Shown piece by piece: positions 6,195 through 16,233 of a stretch of DNA of 33,303 nucleotides. The notes beneath the pieces are model-generated. The model saw nothing but the letters and a program-made list of their open reading frames with translations. It was not told the origin of the DNA and did not search any database. Positions within the stretch are counted from its first letter, which is position 1, and each line of letters opens with the position of its first letter. A program made the position numbers and the translations under genes. This DNA is from Lachnospiraceae bacterium (GTDB lineage Bacteria; Bacillota; Clostridia; Lachnospirales; Lachnospiraceae), in NCBI GenBank assembly GCA_009911195.1, contig QXWV01000093.1, forward strand, positions 1 through 33,303, read 5' to 3'.

Positions 6195-8996
6195 TTGGAT
6201 AAGTACGAATATAAAGTACGGGCAGAAGAAATAAAAGCACTGATTGCGGAAGGGGAATTCGCAGAAGCAGTAAAGATTGCGGATACCATAGACTGGCGCA
6301 GGGTGAAAAGCGTCATGATGCTATGCACAATCAGCGATTTATATAAAATCAACCGTAGATTTCAGGAAAGTAAAGACATCTTGTTAATGGCATACGAGCG
6401 CCACCCTGGCGGTCGTCTTATTGTGTATTCCTTATGTGAATTGTCTATTAAAATGGGCGAAGTAGTACAAGGGATTGAATATTATAAGGAATTTGTCCAA
6501 ATTGCGCCAAAGGATACCGGAAGATATATCCTGCAATATAAACTGTATGAAGCGCAGGATGTAAGCCTGGAAGAACGCATCGCTGTACTGGAAGAGTTTA
6601 AGAAACGGGATTATAGGGAAAAGTGGGCATATGAGCTGGCTTATTTATACCATAGGGTAGGGCTGGAAACGAAATGTGTGGAAGAATGTGATGAGATGTT
6701 TGTCTGGTTCAGCGACGGAAGATATGTGATGAAGGCTCTGGAACTGAAAATGCTTCATCAGCCGTTGAATGCCCAGCAACAGGAAAAGTATGAGTGGATG
6801 AAGCGGGAACGGGAACGTCAGATAGCCGGATTGGGGGAAGAAGGTATGGAGGAGGAAATTTTGCCTGCCGAAACCCTGCCGGAAGAGAACCCTTCGGAGG
6901 AAGCGCTTCCGGAAATGGAACAGGAAGAAGAGCAAAGGGATAATATAGAGGATTTCCCCGGATATACCGAACCGGAAACGGAAGAAGAATTTAAGGTAAA
7001 AACTATCGATATGGGTCAGTACAATACCATTAATCTTCAGAAGGAACTGGCAGAGAGTATGAGGGAGATACTGGCGGAAGAAGCGAAGGAAGGGCAGCCA
7101 GTGGAAACCCCGGAAACGGAAGCGGAACAGCCTCCTCAGGAAAAGAACGGTATATCCCCATCGGCTATGGCAGATAAGGCCACGGAAATAGAGGAGAGCG
7201 CAGGGGCGGAAGGGGATGCATGGCAGCCCGCTACCGAGGAAGTCTTTTTTGAAGAAGACGTAAAAGATATTTTATTGGAAGATACGAAAGAAATAAAGGT
7301 GGAAGGGGCAGAGGACGAAAAGCTTGGGGATACGAAAGAAATTGCCCCTAAACGAAGGAAGAGTTCCCGCATTCCGGTACAGTTTACGCCCCAAGAGACA
7401 GCGTCGGCTGCGATACATAAACCAGTTCCCATACAACAGTTTATTGAGGGGCAGCAGGGGCAGATGCAGCAGCCAGTGCAGGAACAACAGCCTCCACAGG
7501 CTCAGCAGATACAACAGCCGATGCAGGCAGGCCCGCATTTGATGAAAACGATAAAGCCATCGGGCTTTGAGCAGATGCTTTCCCAGGAATATGACGGGCA
7601 GATTAGCCTGGTGGTTTCAAGCAGGAACAGTGTGGAAAAACAAATTACCGGCCAATTGAATATTACGGATATTATGGCGGAATGGGAACGGATGAAGCGG
7701 GAAAACGAAGAAAAGCGTAAAGAGGATGTGCGCAAACGTGTCCAGCAGCATACCGGCAATATGTTTTCTGAATTTGACGAAGCTACTAAAACAGGGCTTC
7801 TGGAGCAACTGGAGAAGGCCGTTATAGAAGCTATTTTGAGGGAATCCGGCGAAAAGGATATACGCCCTGAGGACCTGACGGAAGAGAAACTTACGGATAT
7901 TGTTAAAAATGTAGGAAAGAAGAGAGAGGAAAAGAAAGAAGAACAGCTAATAGAGGAATTAAAAAATAAATCGGAAGCGGTGCAGGTATCGGAGGATGAG
8001 GAGCTGCCCGCCAGTGAAATGGATATGCCAAAGGAAGGGGCAGGAGAACTGGAAGAAGCTGAAACCGTAGCGGGAGATAACAGCCTTCAGAAATCGGCAG
8101 AAATGGCAGAAATATCGGAAGATGTGGAAGCAGAGCCGGAAGGCGTGCCAATGACGGATACGGATATCCTTGATTTGGAAAAATTGCTGGAAAAGGCTGT
8201 GAACACCGATGAAGCGAAGAAACAGCAGGAGGAAAAGAACAAAATTAGGCCGCTGTCCGAGGAGGAAAAAGAATTATTTGGCAGATTTACCCATAACAAG
8301 AAAACTAAGGAGCAGATTATCCATGCGGTGGATAGTATGAGCATGGATTCTTATAATGGAAATGTAATTGTAACTGGGGAAGAAGGCGCGGGCACTTTGG
8401 ATGTGGCAAAAGGGCTGGTGCGTATGCTTCAAATTACGGACCGTAATTTTTCCGGTAAGGTGGCCAAGATATCGGGCGATACGCTGAATAAGAAGGACAT
8501 GGAGGGAACTTTATCAAGGCTGACGGATGGGGCACTGATTATTGAACATGCTACGAAAATGTCCAGCGGAACTGCTGCGGATATGAATAAAGCTTTGGAA
8601 AAGGAAGGCAGGGGGCTCTTCATTGTCATAGAAGGCAAAAAAGATGAAATGAATCTGTTCCTTAAGAAAAATGGCGATTTATTGGATAATTTTAACGCTC
8701 GAATCGATATAGAATCATTGGATGACCATTCGCTAGTGGAATATGCCAGACAGTATGCGGAGGAAATGGAATATTCCATTGATGAATTGGGGATTCTGGC
8801 TCTCCATACAAGGATTGCAGATATGCAGACCAGCGACCATGAAGTGACGGTGGCGGAGGTCAAAGACCTGGTAGACGATGCAATTTATTTTGCGGATAAA
8901 AAGAATCCAAAACACTTTTTCGATATCTTATTTGGAAAACGCTATGATGAAGAAGATATGGTAGTACTTAGGGAAAAGGATTTTATGCATTATTAA
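6195..8996 (+). CDS. large TPR protein with degenerate AAA-like (CbxX-type) C-terminal domain
   Basis: A 933-residue protein of unknown function. Residues 1-210 are helical repeats of TPR type ([34 protein letters not shown]). Residues 210-590 are a long, very acidic, low-complexity linker with a Gln/Pro-rich stretch near 415-445. The C-terminus (about 690-933) has the order of an AAA ATPase of the CbxX/CfqX kind, but the P-loop reads GEEGAGTLD without the Lys, and the Walker B-like GALIIEHA has Glu where Asp is usual. It ends with [19 protein letters not shown], like the sensor region of CbxX. Catalysis therefore looks lost or altered. The TTG at 6195 is chosen because GAGGTGAG is ideally spaced; the GTG at 6186 has no site. 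No signal peptide or membrane segment. glgB follows after 36 bases. Confidence 0.7.
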   Translation: MDKYEYKVRAEEIKALIAEGEFAEAVKIADTIDWRRVKSVMMLCTISDLYKINRRFQESKDILLMAYERHPGGRLIVYSLCELSIKMGEVVQGIEYYKEFVQIAPKDTGRYILQYKLYEAQDVSLEERIAVLEEFKKRDYREKWAYELAYLYHRVGLETKCVEECDEMFVWFSDGRYVMKALELKMLHQPLNAQQQEKYEWMKRERERQIAGLGEEGMEEEILPAETLPEENPSEEALPEMEQEEEQRDNIEDFPGYTEPETEEEFKVKTIDMGQYNTINLQKELAESMREILAEEAKEGQPVETPETEAEQPPQEKNGISPSAMADKATEIEESAGAEGDAWQPATEEVFFEEDVKDILLEDTKEIKVEGAEDEKLGDTKEIAPKRRKSSRIPVQFTPQETASAAIHKPVPIQQFIEGQQGQMQQPVQEQQPPQAQQIQQPMQAGPHLMKTIKPSGFEQMLSQEYDGQISLVVSSRNSVEKQITGQLNITDIMAEWERMKRENEEKRKEDVRKRVQQHTGNMFSEFDEATKTGLLEQLEKAVIEAILRESGEKDIRPEDLTEEKLTDIVKNVGKKREEKKEEQLIEELKNKSEAVQVSEDEELPASEMDMPKEGAGELEEAETVAGDNSLQKSAEMAEISEDVEAEPEGVPMTDTDILDLEKLLEKAVNTDEAKKQQEEKNKIRPLSEEEKELFGRFTHNKKTKEQIIHAVDSMSMDSYNGNVIVTGEEGAGTLDVAKGLVRMLQITDRNFSGKVAKISGDTLNKKDMEGTLSRLTDGALIIEHATKMSSGTAADMNKALEKEGRGLFIVIEGKKDEMNLFLKKNGDLLDNFNARIDIESLDDHSLVEYARQYAEEMEYSIDELGILALHTRIADMQTSDHEVTVAEVKDLVDDAIYFADKKNPKHFFDILFGKRYDEEDMVVLREKDFMHY

Positions 8997-9032
8997 AAAA
9001 TAAAGGAAAGTAATAAAACAGGGGGTATGATT

Positions 9033-11036
9033 ATGGCAGCAGCAAAAAAGAATGTAAAAGCACCAAAAAAATCGTCTGTGGAATCGTCCGGTAAGCCCAA
9101 GCCGGTCAAAAAGCAAGCGGCAGAGCAGATACAGGAGGGAAAGGTATTTATATCGGAAGCGGACGAGTATCTGTTTGCCCAGGGAACACACTATGATATT
9201 TATAAGAAGCTGGGGGCGCATCCATCGGTGGAGAACGGCGTGGAAGGGATGTTTTTTGGGGTATGGGCACCTAACGCTGCGAGCGTTCATGTTATCGGTA
9301 CTTTTAACGGATGGGATGAGAATCTGCATCAAATGAAAAAATTGGGGCCGGGTGGGATTCATGCGCTTTTTATTCCAGGTGTAGGGGTAAATGAGCTTTA
9401 TAAATTTTTAATCAGGACACCGGACGGAAGGAAGCTGTATAAAGCGGACCCGTTTGCTAATTATACGGAATTCAGGCCGGGAAATGCTTCAAAAACCACC
9501 GATTTATCAGGATTTACGTGGACAGATGGAAAGTGGATGGAGGACAGGAACGGCAAAGACTATAAGAAGGAGCCAATGGCAGTTTATGAATGCCACATTG
9601 GTTCATGGATGAAGCATCCTGACGGAACACCGGACGGTTTTTACAATTACAGGCAGTTTGCGGACCGGATTGTGGAATATCTGAAAGAAATGAAGTATAC
9701 CCATATCGAATTGATGGGTATTGCCGAATTTCCTTTTGACGGCTCCTGGGGCTACCAGGTGACGGGCTATTATGCGCCTACATCCAGATATGGGGAACCG
9801 AAGGACTTCATGTATTTAGTGAATAAACTGCATGAAAATAATGTGGGCGTTATTTTGGACTGGGTACCGGCTCACTTCGCTACGGATGCCCATGGCCTGG
9901 CAGAATTTGACGGCCAATGTATTTTTGAACATCCTGACAAGCGCCTTGGGGAGCACCCTGACTGGGGAACAAAAATCTTCAATTATGGAAAAACGGAAGT
10001 GAAAAACTTCTTGATTGCCAATGCCCTTTTCTGGCTGAAGGAGTTCCATGTGGATGGTATCAGGGTGGATGCGGTTGCCTCCATGCTGTATCTGGATTAT
10101 GGCAAGAAGGACGGGCAATGGGTGGCCAATAAGTTTGGCGGAAACAAAAACCTGGAAGCGATAGAATTTTTCAAGCATTTGAATTCGGTAATCCGGGGGA
10201 CTTATCCAGGGTTTTTGACTATTGCGGAGGAATCTACGGCATGGCCTAATGTAACGGGAGAAATTGGGGGCGAAGGGCTTGGCTTTAGCCTTAAATGGAA
10301 TATGGGCTGGATGCATGATTTCTGCGAGTACATGAAGCTGGACCCATTGTTCCGTAAAAATAACCATTATGCGATGACTTTTGCCATGAGCTATAATGAT
10401 TCGGAGGATTATATCCTACCCTTGTCCCATGACGAGGTAGTTCACCTGAAATGTTCCATGGTGAACAAAATGCCAGGATATGAAATCGATAAATACGCTA
10501 ATTTAAGGGTTGGATATGCTTATATGTTTGGCCACTCAGGCAAAAAACTGCTTTTTATGGGTCAGGATTTCGCCCAGGAGAGGGAATGGAGCGAAGAAAG
10601 GGAACTGGATTGGTTTTTGCTGGAGAAGCCTTTGAATGCGGGGATGCATGAATACGTAAAGGAGCTCCTGAAATTATATAGGAAATACCCGTGCCTGTAT
10701 GAGATTGACAATAGCTGGGATGGGTTTGAATGGCTGAATGCGGATGATGCGGAGCAAAGTACCTACAGCTTTTTCAGGAAAGCCTCCAATGGGAAGAATA
10801 ACGTATTGTTTGTGCTGAACATGACGCCTATGATGCGGGAAGGCTACAAGGTAGGGGTGCCAAAGAAGAAAAAATATAAATTGCTGCTTAACAGCGATGA
10901 AGAGCGGTTTGGAGGGAACGGGCATGTGATACCGGAAACCATCAGTGCAGTGAAAGAGAAGAAACAGGTGAATTATAAGGACTATAGCATTACCTTTGAT
11001 TTGCCCCCCTATACGGCGGCGGTTTTTGTATTCTAG
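9033..11036 (+). CDS. glgB: 1,4-alpha-glucan branching enzyme (GH13)
   Basis: A 667-residue glycogen branching enzyme that cuts alpha-1,4-glucan and rejoins the piece in alpha-1,6 linkage. A Lys/Ala-rich N-terminal tail of about 35 residues comes first, then a CBM48-type domain (FFGVWAPNAASVHVIGTFNGW), then the GH13 barrel. The catalytic triad is in place: Asp346 in GIRVDAVA, Glu399 in TIAEEST and Asp467 in LSHDEVV. The spacings of 53 and 68 residues are those I recall for E. coli GlgB (405, 458, 526). The C-terminal beta domain is complete. The ATG at 9033 is preferred over 9027 because GGGGGT is then 7 bases away. No other glycogen gene is in the window, so it is uncoupled from the usual glg cluster. 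Confidence 0.95.
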   Translation: MAAAKKNVKAPKKSSVESSGKPKPVKKQAAEQIQEGKVFISEADEYLFAQGTHYDIYKKLGAHPSVENGVEGMFFGVWAPNAASVHVIGTFNGWDENLHQMKKLGPGGIHALFIPGVGVNELYKFLIRTPDGRKLYKADPFANYTEFRPGNASKTTDLSGFTWTDGKWMEDRNGKDYKKEPMAVYECHIGSWMKHPDGTPDGFYNYRQFADRIVEYLKEMKYTHIELMGIAEFPFDGSWGYQVTGYYAPTSRYGEPKDFMYLVNKLHENNVGVILDWVPAHFATDAHGLAEFDGQCIFEHPDKRLGEHPDWGTKIFNYGKTEVKNFLIANALFWLKEFHVDGIRVDAVASMLYLDYGKKDGQWVANKFGGNKNLEAIEFFKHLNSVIRGTYPGFLTIAEESTAWPNVTGEIGGEGLGFSLKWNMGWMHDFCEYMKLDPLFRKNNHYAMTFAMSYNDSEDYILPLSHDEVVHLKCSMVNKMPGYEIDKYANLRVGYAYMFGHSGKKLLFMGQDFAQEREWSEERELDWFLLEKPLNAGMHEYVKELLKLYRKYPCLYEIDNSWDGFEWLNADDAEQSTYSFFRKASNGKNNVLFVLNMTPMMREGYKVGVPKKKKYKLLLNSDEERFGGNGHVIPETISAVKEKKQVNYKDYSITFDLPPYTAAVFVF

Positions 11037-11068
11037 ATGGTTAAGAAAATAGTGGAATAAGCCGAAAT

Positions 11069-11103
11069 AAAAGGTGAACATAGCAATATGTTCACCTTTT
11101 TTT
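11069..11103 (+). terminator. intrinsic terminator of glgB
   Basis: A 14-bp perfect stem, 11069-11082 with 11087-11100, closed by a GCAA tetraloop (GNRA type) and running into seven T. It ends the transcript 33 bases after the glgB stop. The mirror-image A run means it may also work on the other strand. Confidence 0.92.
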
Positions 11104-11165
11104 ACGCACACGGGCATTCAAATGAAATGGGTCGATATGCTGACGGACGCCCGGCGCACGAGTAG

Positions 11166-11183
11166 GGGAAGATGGCTCTTCCC
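11166..11183. repeat. short inverted repeat in the leader of the DUF6240 gene
   Basis: GGGAAGA-TGGC-TCTTCCC, a 7-bp perfect hairpin 39 bases before the start codon at 11222. Nothing else convincing was seen between 11104 and 11221: no good housekeeping or SigD promoter could be aligned, although TCGATAT at 11132-11138 resembles a SigD -10. Confidence 0.4.
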
Positions 11184-11221
11184 TCTTTGATGATTGAAGC
11201 AGCTAAGAAATGGGGCAAAAT

Positions 11222-14200
11222 ATGAATGTTGTATTTGACAATAGCAGAGTAGAAAAAGGGTCGAGGGATATTTCCTCCCCTAATATTTATCAGGGCGCAG
11301 ATAAGGCAGGGGCTTCCCATAACAGTTCCCGGACAAAGGAAAGCAAGGGAGTATTCGCATTGGATATTTCCGGTACAGCTATGGATAACAATGCTTATGG
11401 GGGCAAGGGAAAGACTATAGAGGATGTTATGCAGGATGCGGGGCAGATGGATGTGGCTACGCAGAGAAATTATATGGCAGTGATGTCCAATATTATGTCT
11501 GATGAAGATTTTGCCAAGCTGCAGGAAGAAGGGTATCATCCGGGAAATACGGAAATAGAGACAGTAGTCACTATTGTGGATGAAATCAAGGCGGCGCTTG
11601 TAAAGGGCGGGAAAAATATCTCCGGCTATACCGATGATTTGGATGTGGAAACATTAACGGAAATTACAGGCAGCACGGCGATGGCGGAGGAAATCATAAA
11701 GCAGTTTGCAGAACATGACATTCCTGTCACAAATGAGAATGTAGAGGATGTGCTGAAGGCTTCCGCTACAGTGGCAAAGCTGAACCCGCCGAATGACAGT
11801 ATGATAAAATATATGGTGCAGAACCATATGGAGCCTACGGTGGATAATGTCTATAAAGCGCAGTACAGCGCGGGAATTAACGGGGATAAGCAGGGCCGGG
11901 GGTATTATCAGGACGATACGGGTTATTATGCAAAAAAAGCGGAAGAATATAATTGGCAGCAGTTGCAGCCACAGATGGAGAAGGTAATCGAAAATGCGGG
12001 GCTGGAGGTTTCGGAGGAGACTCTTGCAGATGCCAGATGGCTGTTAGAAAAGGGAATGCCCCTTACGGAAGAGGGGCTGCAGACATTGGACGGATTAAGG
12101 CATATGGAAATTCCGGAATCCATGGAGCAGCTTGTATCCGCTGCGGCGGCAGCCATTGCAGACGGCCGGAAGGCAGGAGGGGCCAATCTTGCGGATGAAC
12201 GGACTGCTGTGGAAAAAGCGCTGGAATTTATGGAGGATGTGAATGGAATCAGCAATGAAGCAGTGGATAAAACCATGGCTGAAGGGAAAAAGCTGAATCT
12301 GAGGAATTTAAAAGCAGCCCAAATCCAGCTTAGTTTAAATGTGCGGGTGGAAACCTATACGGTGAGTATTGGAGGGCGCCGGTTGATGGAAGAAGTAAGG
12401 CTTCAGATGACGGTGGAAGCCAATATTCATTTGATAAAGAGCGGATTTGCGGTGGATACTGCGGAACTGGAGCAGTTGGTGGAATCGCTGAAGGCAGCCC
12501 AGAAGCAGGCAGAGGAAATGATGTTTGGCAAGGCTGGAAACAGGCTGGAAGGCAGCGCCGGTATTTTCAAAGATACATTGGCCGCCGTCAAGGAGCTGAG
12601 TGGTATGCCGGCAGCTCTGGTAGGTAAGTTTGCTTATTATAGTTTTTCGGCTCAAAAAATCACTTTCCAGGGAAGCAGCCAGACGAATATGGCCGGCATG
12701 GTGGCTGAAGGGGAAAGGTTTACTATAGAGAATGCCCACCGGGAAGGGGCTATCCTGCAAGGGATTTACGAAAAGGCAGGAGAAAGCTATGAAGCATTGA
12801 TGACAGCGCCCAGAGCGGATTTAGGGGATTCTATAAAAAAAGCATTCAGAAATGTGGATGACCTCCTGAAAGATATGCATATGGAAGCGACGGATACGAA
12901 CCGCCGGGCGGTGAGAATTTTGGGGTACAACCGCATGGAAATTTCTGAGGAGAATATAAATGCGGTGAAGTCATCGGATGCATCCATCCAGCGGGTATTG
13001 GGAAAGATGACCCCGGCAGCGGTAATGCAGATGATACGGGAAGGGAAGAACCCTCTGTCCATGGATATGCAGGAATTGGAGACATATTTGGATAACAGGG
13101 AAAGAAGCCCTAAAGAGGAAATAGAGAAATATAGCGAATATTTGTATAAATTGGAGAAAAACCATGGGGTTACCAAGGAGGAACGGGAGTCTTATATTGG
13201 AATCTATCGCCTGTTCCGCCAATTGGAAAAAACAGACGGGGCGGCTATCGGAACCTTGCTCCATCAAGGTATAGAGCCTACGGTAAAGAACTTGCTCACC
13301 GCTATGAGGAGCAATAAAAAGCATGGTATGGACCGGAAGGTGGATGACAGCTTTGGGGGCGCGGAAGCTTCTTTTAAGGGGAAGAGCATTTCCGAGCAGA
13401 TAGAAAGCGGATACTATAAGAAGCTGGCTTCGGATATTTTTGACGGGCTGGATGGCGGAAAGATGAATGCGATTCCGGCAGAAGGCAATGTAGGTCTGGA
13501 AGAAATGGCAGAAATCCTTAAAAATACAGAACCAGATGTGGAATCCCATAGGGAATATATACGGGAGCAGGCCGGGGAAATCCGCCAGGAAATGGCGGCG
13601 GAAGAGGATGTTGTGAGGGAACTGCTTGGCTTTGAACAACCGGTAACCGCGGATAACCTTATGTCCGCAGGGCTTCTCATGAAAGAACGGGGCAAGGCGG
13701 CAGGGCGTCTGTATGAGCTGGCTGAGGAAACCGGGGAAAAAGAGAAGCTGGAAGAAGCAATGGCGGATGTCTATGAATCCATGACCGGGGAAGAGCCTAT
13801 GAAAGAAGCCTATGAAAGTTTGGGGCAGGCTTATGAAGAGATATTGGAAAAGGCGGTTTATGGGCAGGGGCAAACAGGTAAATTTGACATCAAAGAAATC
13901 GTTGGCCTGTATAAACAAATTTCTTTTGCCGGAAATATGGCTCAGGAAGAAAATTACGAAGTGCCGGTGAAAATTGGGGAAGAAGTTACATCTATCAACT
14001 TAAAAATTATCCATGGCAGAAAAGAAAGCGGCAAGGTAATGCTGTCTTTGGTAACCGCATCTTACGGCAGTGTGGCAGCCCAGTTTGGACTTTCTATCCA
14101 TGGCATGGGAGTATACCATTTGTCGGGCTATATGGTCTGTGACAGAAAAGAATCTCTGAAAATGTTAGAGAATATAGGAGAAGGGTTAAAGAAATCGCTG

Positions 14201-14416
14201 GAACAGGCCGATATAAAAACTATAAGCTTGAGCTTCGTACATAGCGAAGGGTTGGATTTGGCTGCGGTATCCAGGGCGGCGCTACAGGCAAAGGAAGAAA
14301 TCGCCGGGGAAAAAGGGGAACAGCAGATTCCTACGAAAAAGCTATATGACGCAGCAAAGATTTTCATTGGACATATACGGAAAGGTGAAGGAATAGATTA
14401 TGAGAATATGCTATAA
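11222..14416 (+). CDS. DUF6240-type flagellar-locus protein with FliK-like C-terminus
   Basis: A 1064-residue, helix-rich protein without signal peptide or membrane segment, of the kind annotated DUF6240 in Lachnospiraceae. Repeated short segments of the form 'PVTNENVEDVLKASATV', 'EPTVDNVYKAQYS', 'ISEENINAVKSS', 'EPTVKNLLTAMRS' and 'PVTADNLMSAGLLM' recur along its length, so it appears built from many degenerate helical repeats. The last 130 residues (VPVKIGEEVTSINLKIIHG ... LKKSLEQADIKTISLSFVHS) have the beta-strand and helix order of the FliK hook-length-control C-terminal domain. Its reading frame overlaps the flagellin gene by 17 bases, tying it to flagella. I infer a hook-length or export-related role. 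The start is uncertain: 11222 has GGGG 6 bases away, while the ATG at 11210 has no site. Confidence 0.7.
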   Translation: MNVVFDNSRVEKGSRDISSPNIYQGADKAGASHNSSRTKESKGVFALDISGTAMDNNAYGGKGKTIEDVMQDAGQMDVATQRNYMAVMSNIMSDEDFAKLQEEGYHPGNTEIETVVTIVDEIKAALVKGGKNISGYTDDLDVETLTEITGSTAMAEEIIKQFAEHDIPVTNENVEDVLKASATVAKLNPPNDSMIKYMVQNHMEPTVDNVYKAQYSAGINGDKQGRGYYQDDTGYYAKKAEEYNWQQLQPQMEKVIENAGLEVSEETLADARWLLEKGMPLTEEGLQTLDGLRHMEIPESMEQLVSAAAAAIADGRKAGGANLADERTAVEKALEFMEDVNGISNEAVDKTMAEGKKLNLRNLKAAQIQLSLNVRVETYTVSIGGRRLMEEVRLQMTVEANIHLIKSGFAVDTAELEQLVESLKAAQKQAEEMMFGKAGNRLEGSAGIFKDTLAAVKELSGMPAALVGKFAYYSFSAQKITFQGSSQTNMAGMVAEGERFTIENAHREGAILQGIYEKAGESYEALMTAPRADLGDSIKKAFRNVDDLLKDMHMEATDTNRRAVRILGYNRMEISEENINAVKSSDASIQRVLGKMTPAAVMQMIREGKNPLSMDMQELETYLDNRERSPKEEIEKYSEYLYKLEKNHGVTKEERESYIGIYRLFRQLEKTDGAAIGTLLHQGIEPTVKNLLTAMRSNKKHGMDRKVDDSFGGAEASFKGKSISEQIESGYYKKLASDIFDGLDGGKMNAIPAEGNVGLEEMAEILKNTEPDVESHREYIREQAGEIRQEMAAEEDVVRELLGFEQPVTADNLMSAGLLMKERGKAAGRLYELAEETGEKEKLEEAMADVYESMTGEEPMKEAYESLGQAYEEILEKAVYGQGQTGKFDIKEIVGLYKQISFAGNMAQEENYEVPVKIGEEVTSINLKIIHGRKESGKVMLSLVTASYGSVAAQFGLSIHGMGVYHLSGYMVCDRKESLKMLENIGEGLKKSLEQADIKTISLSFVHSEGLDLAAVSRAALQAKEEIAGEKGEQQIPTKKLYDAAKIFIGHIRKGEGIDYENML

Positions 14417-15554
14417 TGCATCAGCAATGGTAGCGCATAATGCGTTGACAAGAAATGATAACCGATTGACAGAATCACTAAAAAGATTATCTTCCGGTTT
14501 AAAAGTTACCGAAGCAAAGGATAACCCGGCAGGAATGGCCATGGGAAAGAGGATGAACATGCAGTTAAAGGGACTTTCCGTAGCGTCCCAGAACGGCAGC
14601 GATGCCATTTCGGCTATTGAAACGGCAGATGGTGCCCTTTCAGAAGTCCATGATATTTTGCAGAGGATGAATGTACTGGCCGTGCAAGCCAGCAACGGTA
14701 CGCTCAGCGATACGGACCGGGCGACAATAGAAGATGAGATTATCCAGTTGAAAAATGAAATTACCCGTATTGCAGATACCACCCAGTTCAATGGGAATAC
14801 TTTGATGAATGGGAACTTTGATTTGCGGGGATATACCGATAACGATAAAATAAAAGTAGGGTATTATTCTGACGCTGTTACAGTAGGGAAATATGTAGTG
14901 GATTCATTGAGAGTCACCTTTGTGAATGGGGAAATAGACTTGAATTCCGTTAACTGCCAGTTGAATAAGAATAATACAGGAAATACAATTCCTTTTCCGA
15001 ATAATGCTACGCCCACAAAGGCAGCAGGCAATAAAATTACAATTGTTGCCGATGAATTTGAAATGAACCTTAAGATTGAGCCGCCAAAGGATGCGAATGG
15101 GAATCCAATGGACGGTACTGTGACAATTAACACGCCTACTACTATTGATATCACAGGCATTGGTGCAATGACCATGCAGATAGGTTCAAACGAAGGCCAG
15201 GTACTGGATATCCGGGTTCCCACCATTTCCCTGGACGAAATGGGTTTGACCAATATGACAATGGCAAATGCGGAATCGGCCCGCGAAGCGATTGGTAGTA
15301 TAGAAGGGGCTATTGAATATGTATCTGCCGCGAGAAGCCGTCTGGGTGCATACCAGAACCGTCTGGAACATTGTGTCAGCAATTTGGATATCATCAGTGA
15401 AAACATGACGGCGGCTTACTCCAGAATAATGGATGCGGATATGGCTGAGGAAATGACCGAGTACACTACCATTCAGGTTATATCCCAGGCAAGTATGGCT
15501 ATGCTGGCGCAGGCCAATGAAAGACCGGCACAGGTTCTGCAGTTGTTGCAATAA
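14400..15554 (+). CDS. flagellin
   Basis: A 384-residue flagellin, the exported subunit of the flagellar filament. The N-terminal D0/D1 region is unmistakable (NASAMVAHNALTRNDNRL, ESLKRLSSGLKVTEAKDNPA, NGSDAISAIETADGAL) and the C-terminal D1/D0 region ends with ISQASMAMLAQANERP followed by QVLQLLQ. Residues of about 150-285 form a variable D2-like insert rich in Thr, Ile and Asn that should face outward. No signal peptide, as expected for type III export. AAGGTGAAGG precedes the ATG, and the start lies inside the end of the DUF6240 gene, implying translational coupling. A FliS-like chaperone gene follows. Confidence 0.96.
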   Translation: MRICYNASAMVAHNALTRNDNRLTESLKRLSSGLKVTEAKDNPAGMAMGKRMNMQLKGLSVASQNGSDAISAIETADGALSEVHDILQRMNVLAVQASNGTLSDTDRATIEDEIIQLKNEITRIADTTQFNGNTLMNGNFDLRGYTDNDKIKVGYYSDAVTVGKYVVDSLRVTFVNGEIDLNSVNCQLNKNNTGNTIPFPNNATPTKAAGNKITIVADEFEMNLKIEPPKDANGNPMDGTVTINTPTTIDITGIGAMTMQIGSNEGQVLDIRVPTISLDEMGLTNMTMANAESAREAIGSIEGAIEYVSAARSRLGAYQNRLEHCVSNLDIISENMTAAYSRIMDADMAEEMTEYTTIQVISQASMAMLAQANERPAQVLQLLQ

Positions 15555-15603
15555 TAGCGGCGCTGTAGAATTTACTATAAAGTTTTTGTGCACTCCTTGA
15601 TGA

Positions 15604-15641
15604 CTATAGCAAACGGTAAGAAACTTTGCCGTTTGCTATAG
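15604..15641 (+). terminator. strong hairpin between flagellin and fliS-like gene
   Basis: A 13-bp perfect stem, CTATAGCAAACGG (15604-15616) with CCGTTTGCTATAG (15629-15641). The 12-base loop can extend the helix by further A-T and G-T pairs. There is no T-tract after it, so it is more likely an RNA-stability or partial-termination element that lets flagellin mRNA accumulate over fliS than a full terminator. Confidence 0.65.
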
Positions 15642-15715
15642 CTGTAATTAGGGCAATGATGCAAAGTTTATGTAAAGGCAGGGATGAATATACTTGCCTG
15701 AGAAAGGTTTTAGGT

Positions 15716-16192
15716 ATGACGAAGGAATTAAAGCAGGAGTATACGAGGAAAATTACACAGGCTAACAAGACGCAACTGATTACGATTCTATATGAAATGC
15801 TGATGATTTATGTGGAGGAAGCAGAATCGGCTCATGAAAAAGAAGACCGTGGGGGATTCCGTGAGGGAATAAGGAAAGCCAGGGGATGTATTCAAGAGCT
15901 TCTTAATTCTTTGAACTTTGACTATCAACTGGCCATGAATTTCTTACAGTTATATTTATATGTAAACAGGGAACTGGCCAGGGCGGAAGTCCGGAATACC
16001 ACAGAGCCGCTGGAAAATGCTTATAAGGTGGTGAAAGGTCTTCACAAAGCGTATGAGAAACTGGGCGATATGGATACTTCCGGACCGGTTATGGATAATG
16101 TGCAAACCGTTTATGCCGGCCTGACTTATGGCAAAAATAATTTAATCGAAAATCTAACCGACCAGGGACTTAACCGTGGATTCAGGGTTTAG
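15716..16192 (+). CDS. FliS-like flagellar export chaperone
   Basis: A 158-residue all-helical protein resembling FliS, the cytoplasmic chaperone that holds flagellin unfolded before export. Family traits visible are the N-terminal EYTRKITQANKTQLITILYEMLMIYVEEA, given here only as the pattern Tyr, then a polar stretch, then L-hydrophobic-LYE-M, followed by REGIRKARGCIQELLNSLNF and LQLYLYVNRELARAE. Sequence is divergent: the usual LMLYDG is ITILYEM. The start at 15716 has AAAGG 8 bases upstream; a longer open frame from 15626 would cover the intergenic hairpin end. It follows flagellin directly and completes the small flagellar group. Confidence 0.75.
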   Translation: MTKELKQEYTRKITQANKTQLITILYEMLMIYVEEAESAHEKEDRGGFREGIRKARGCIQELLNSLNFDYQLAMNFLQLYLYVNRELARAEVRNTTEPLENAYKVVKGLHKAYEKLGDMDTSGPVMDNVQTVYAGLTYGKNNLIENLTDQGLNRGFRV

Positions 16193-16211
16193 TACAATGA
16201 TATGAAGAAAC

Positions 16212-16227
16212 TGCGTTATAAGACGCA
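16212..16227. terminator. small hairpin between convergent genes
   Basis: TGCGT-TATAAG-ACGCA, followed by TGAATTTT on the + strand, in the 41-base gap between the fliS-like gene and the convergent DUF2508 gene. Short stem; at best a weak terminator. Confidence 0.35.
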
Positions 16228-16233
16228 TGAATT

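Noticed and set aside
8429-8863. long minus-strand frame inside the TPR/AAA-like gene
   Set aside because: A Ser/Ile-rich shadow of an opposite-strand coding region without a start signal; similar shadows occur throughout the window.
11105-11209. cyclic-di-GMP riboswitch or SigD promoter in front of the flagellar group
   Set aside because: CGCACACGGGC and TCGATAT attracted attention, but the conserved riboswitch core and a TAAA at the right distance are both absent.
12971-13918. 315-codon minus-strand frame inside the DUF6240 gene
   Set aside because: No start signal, biased Phe/His composition typical of the antisense of a Glu/Met-rich gene, and the sense frame is clearly coding.
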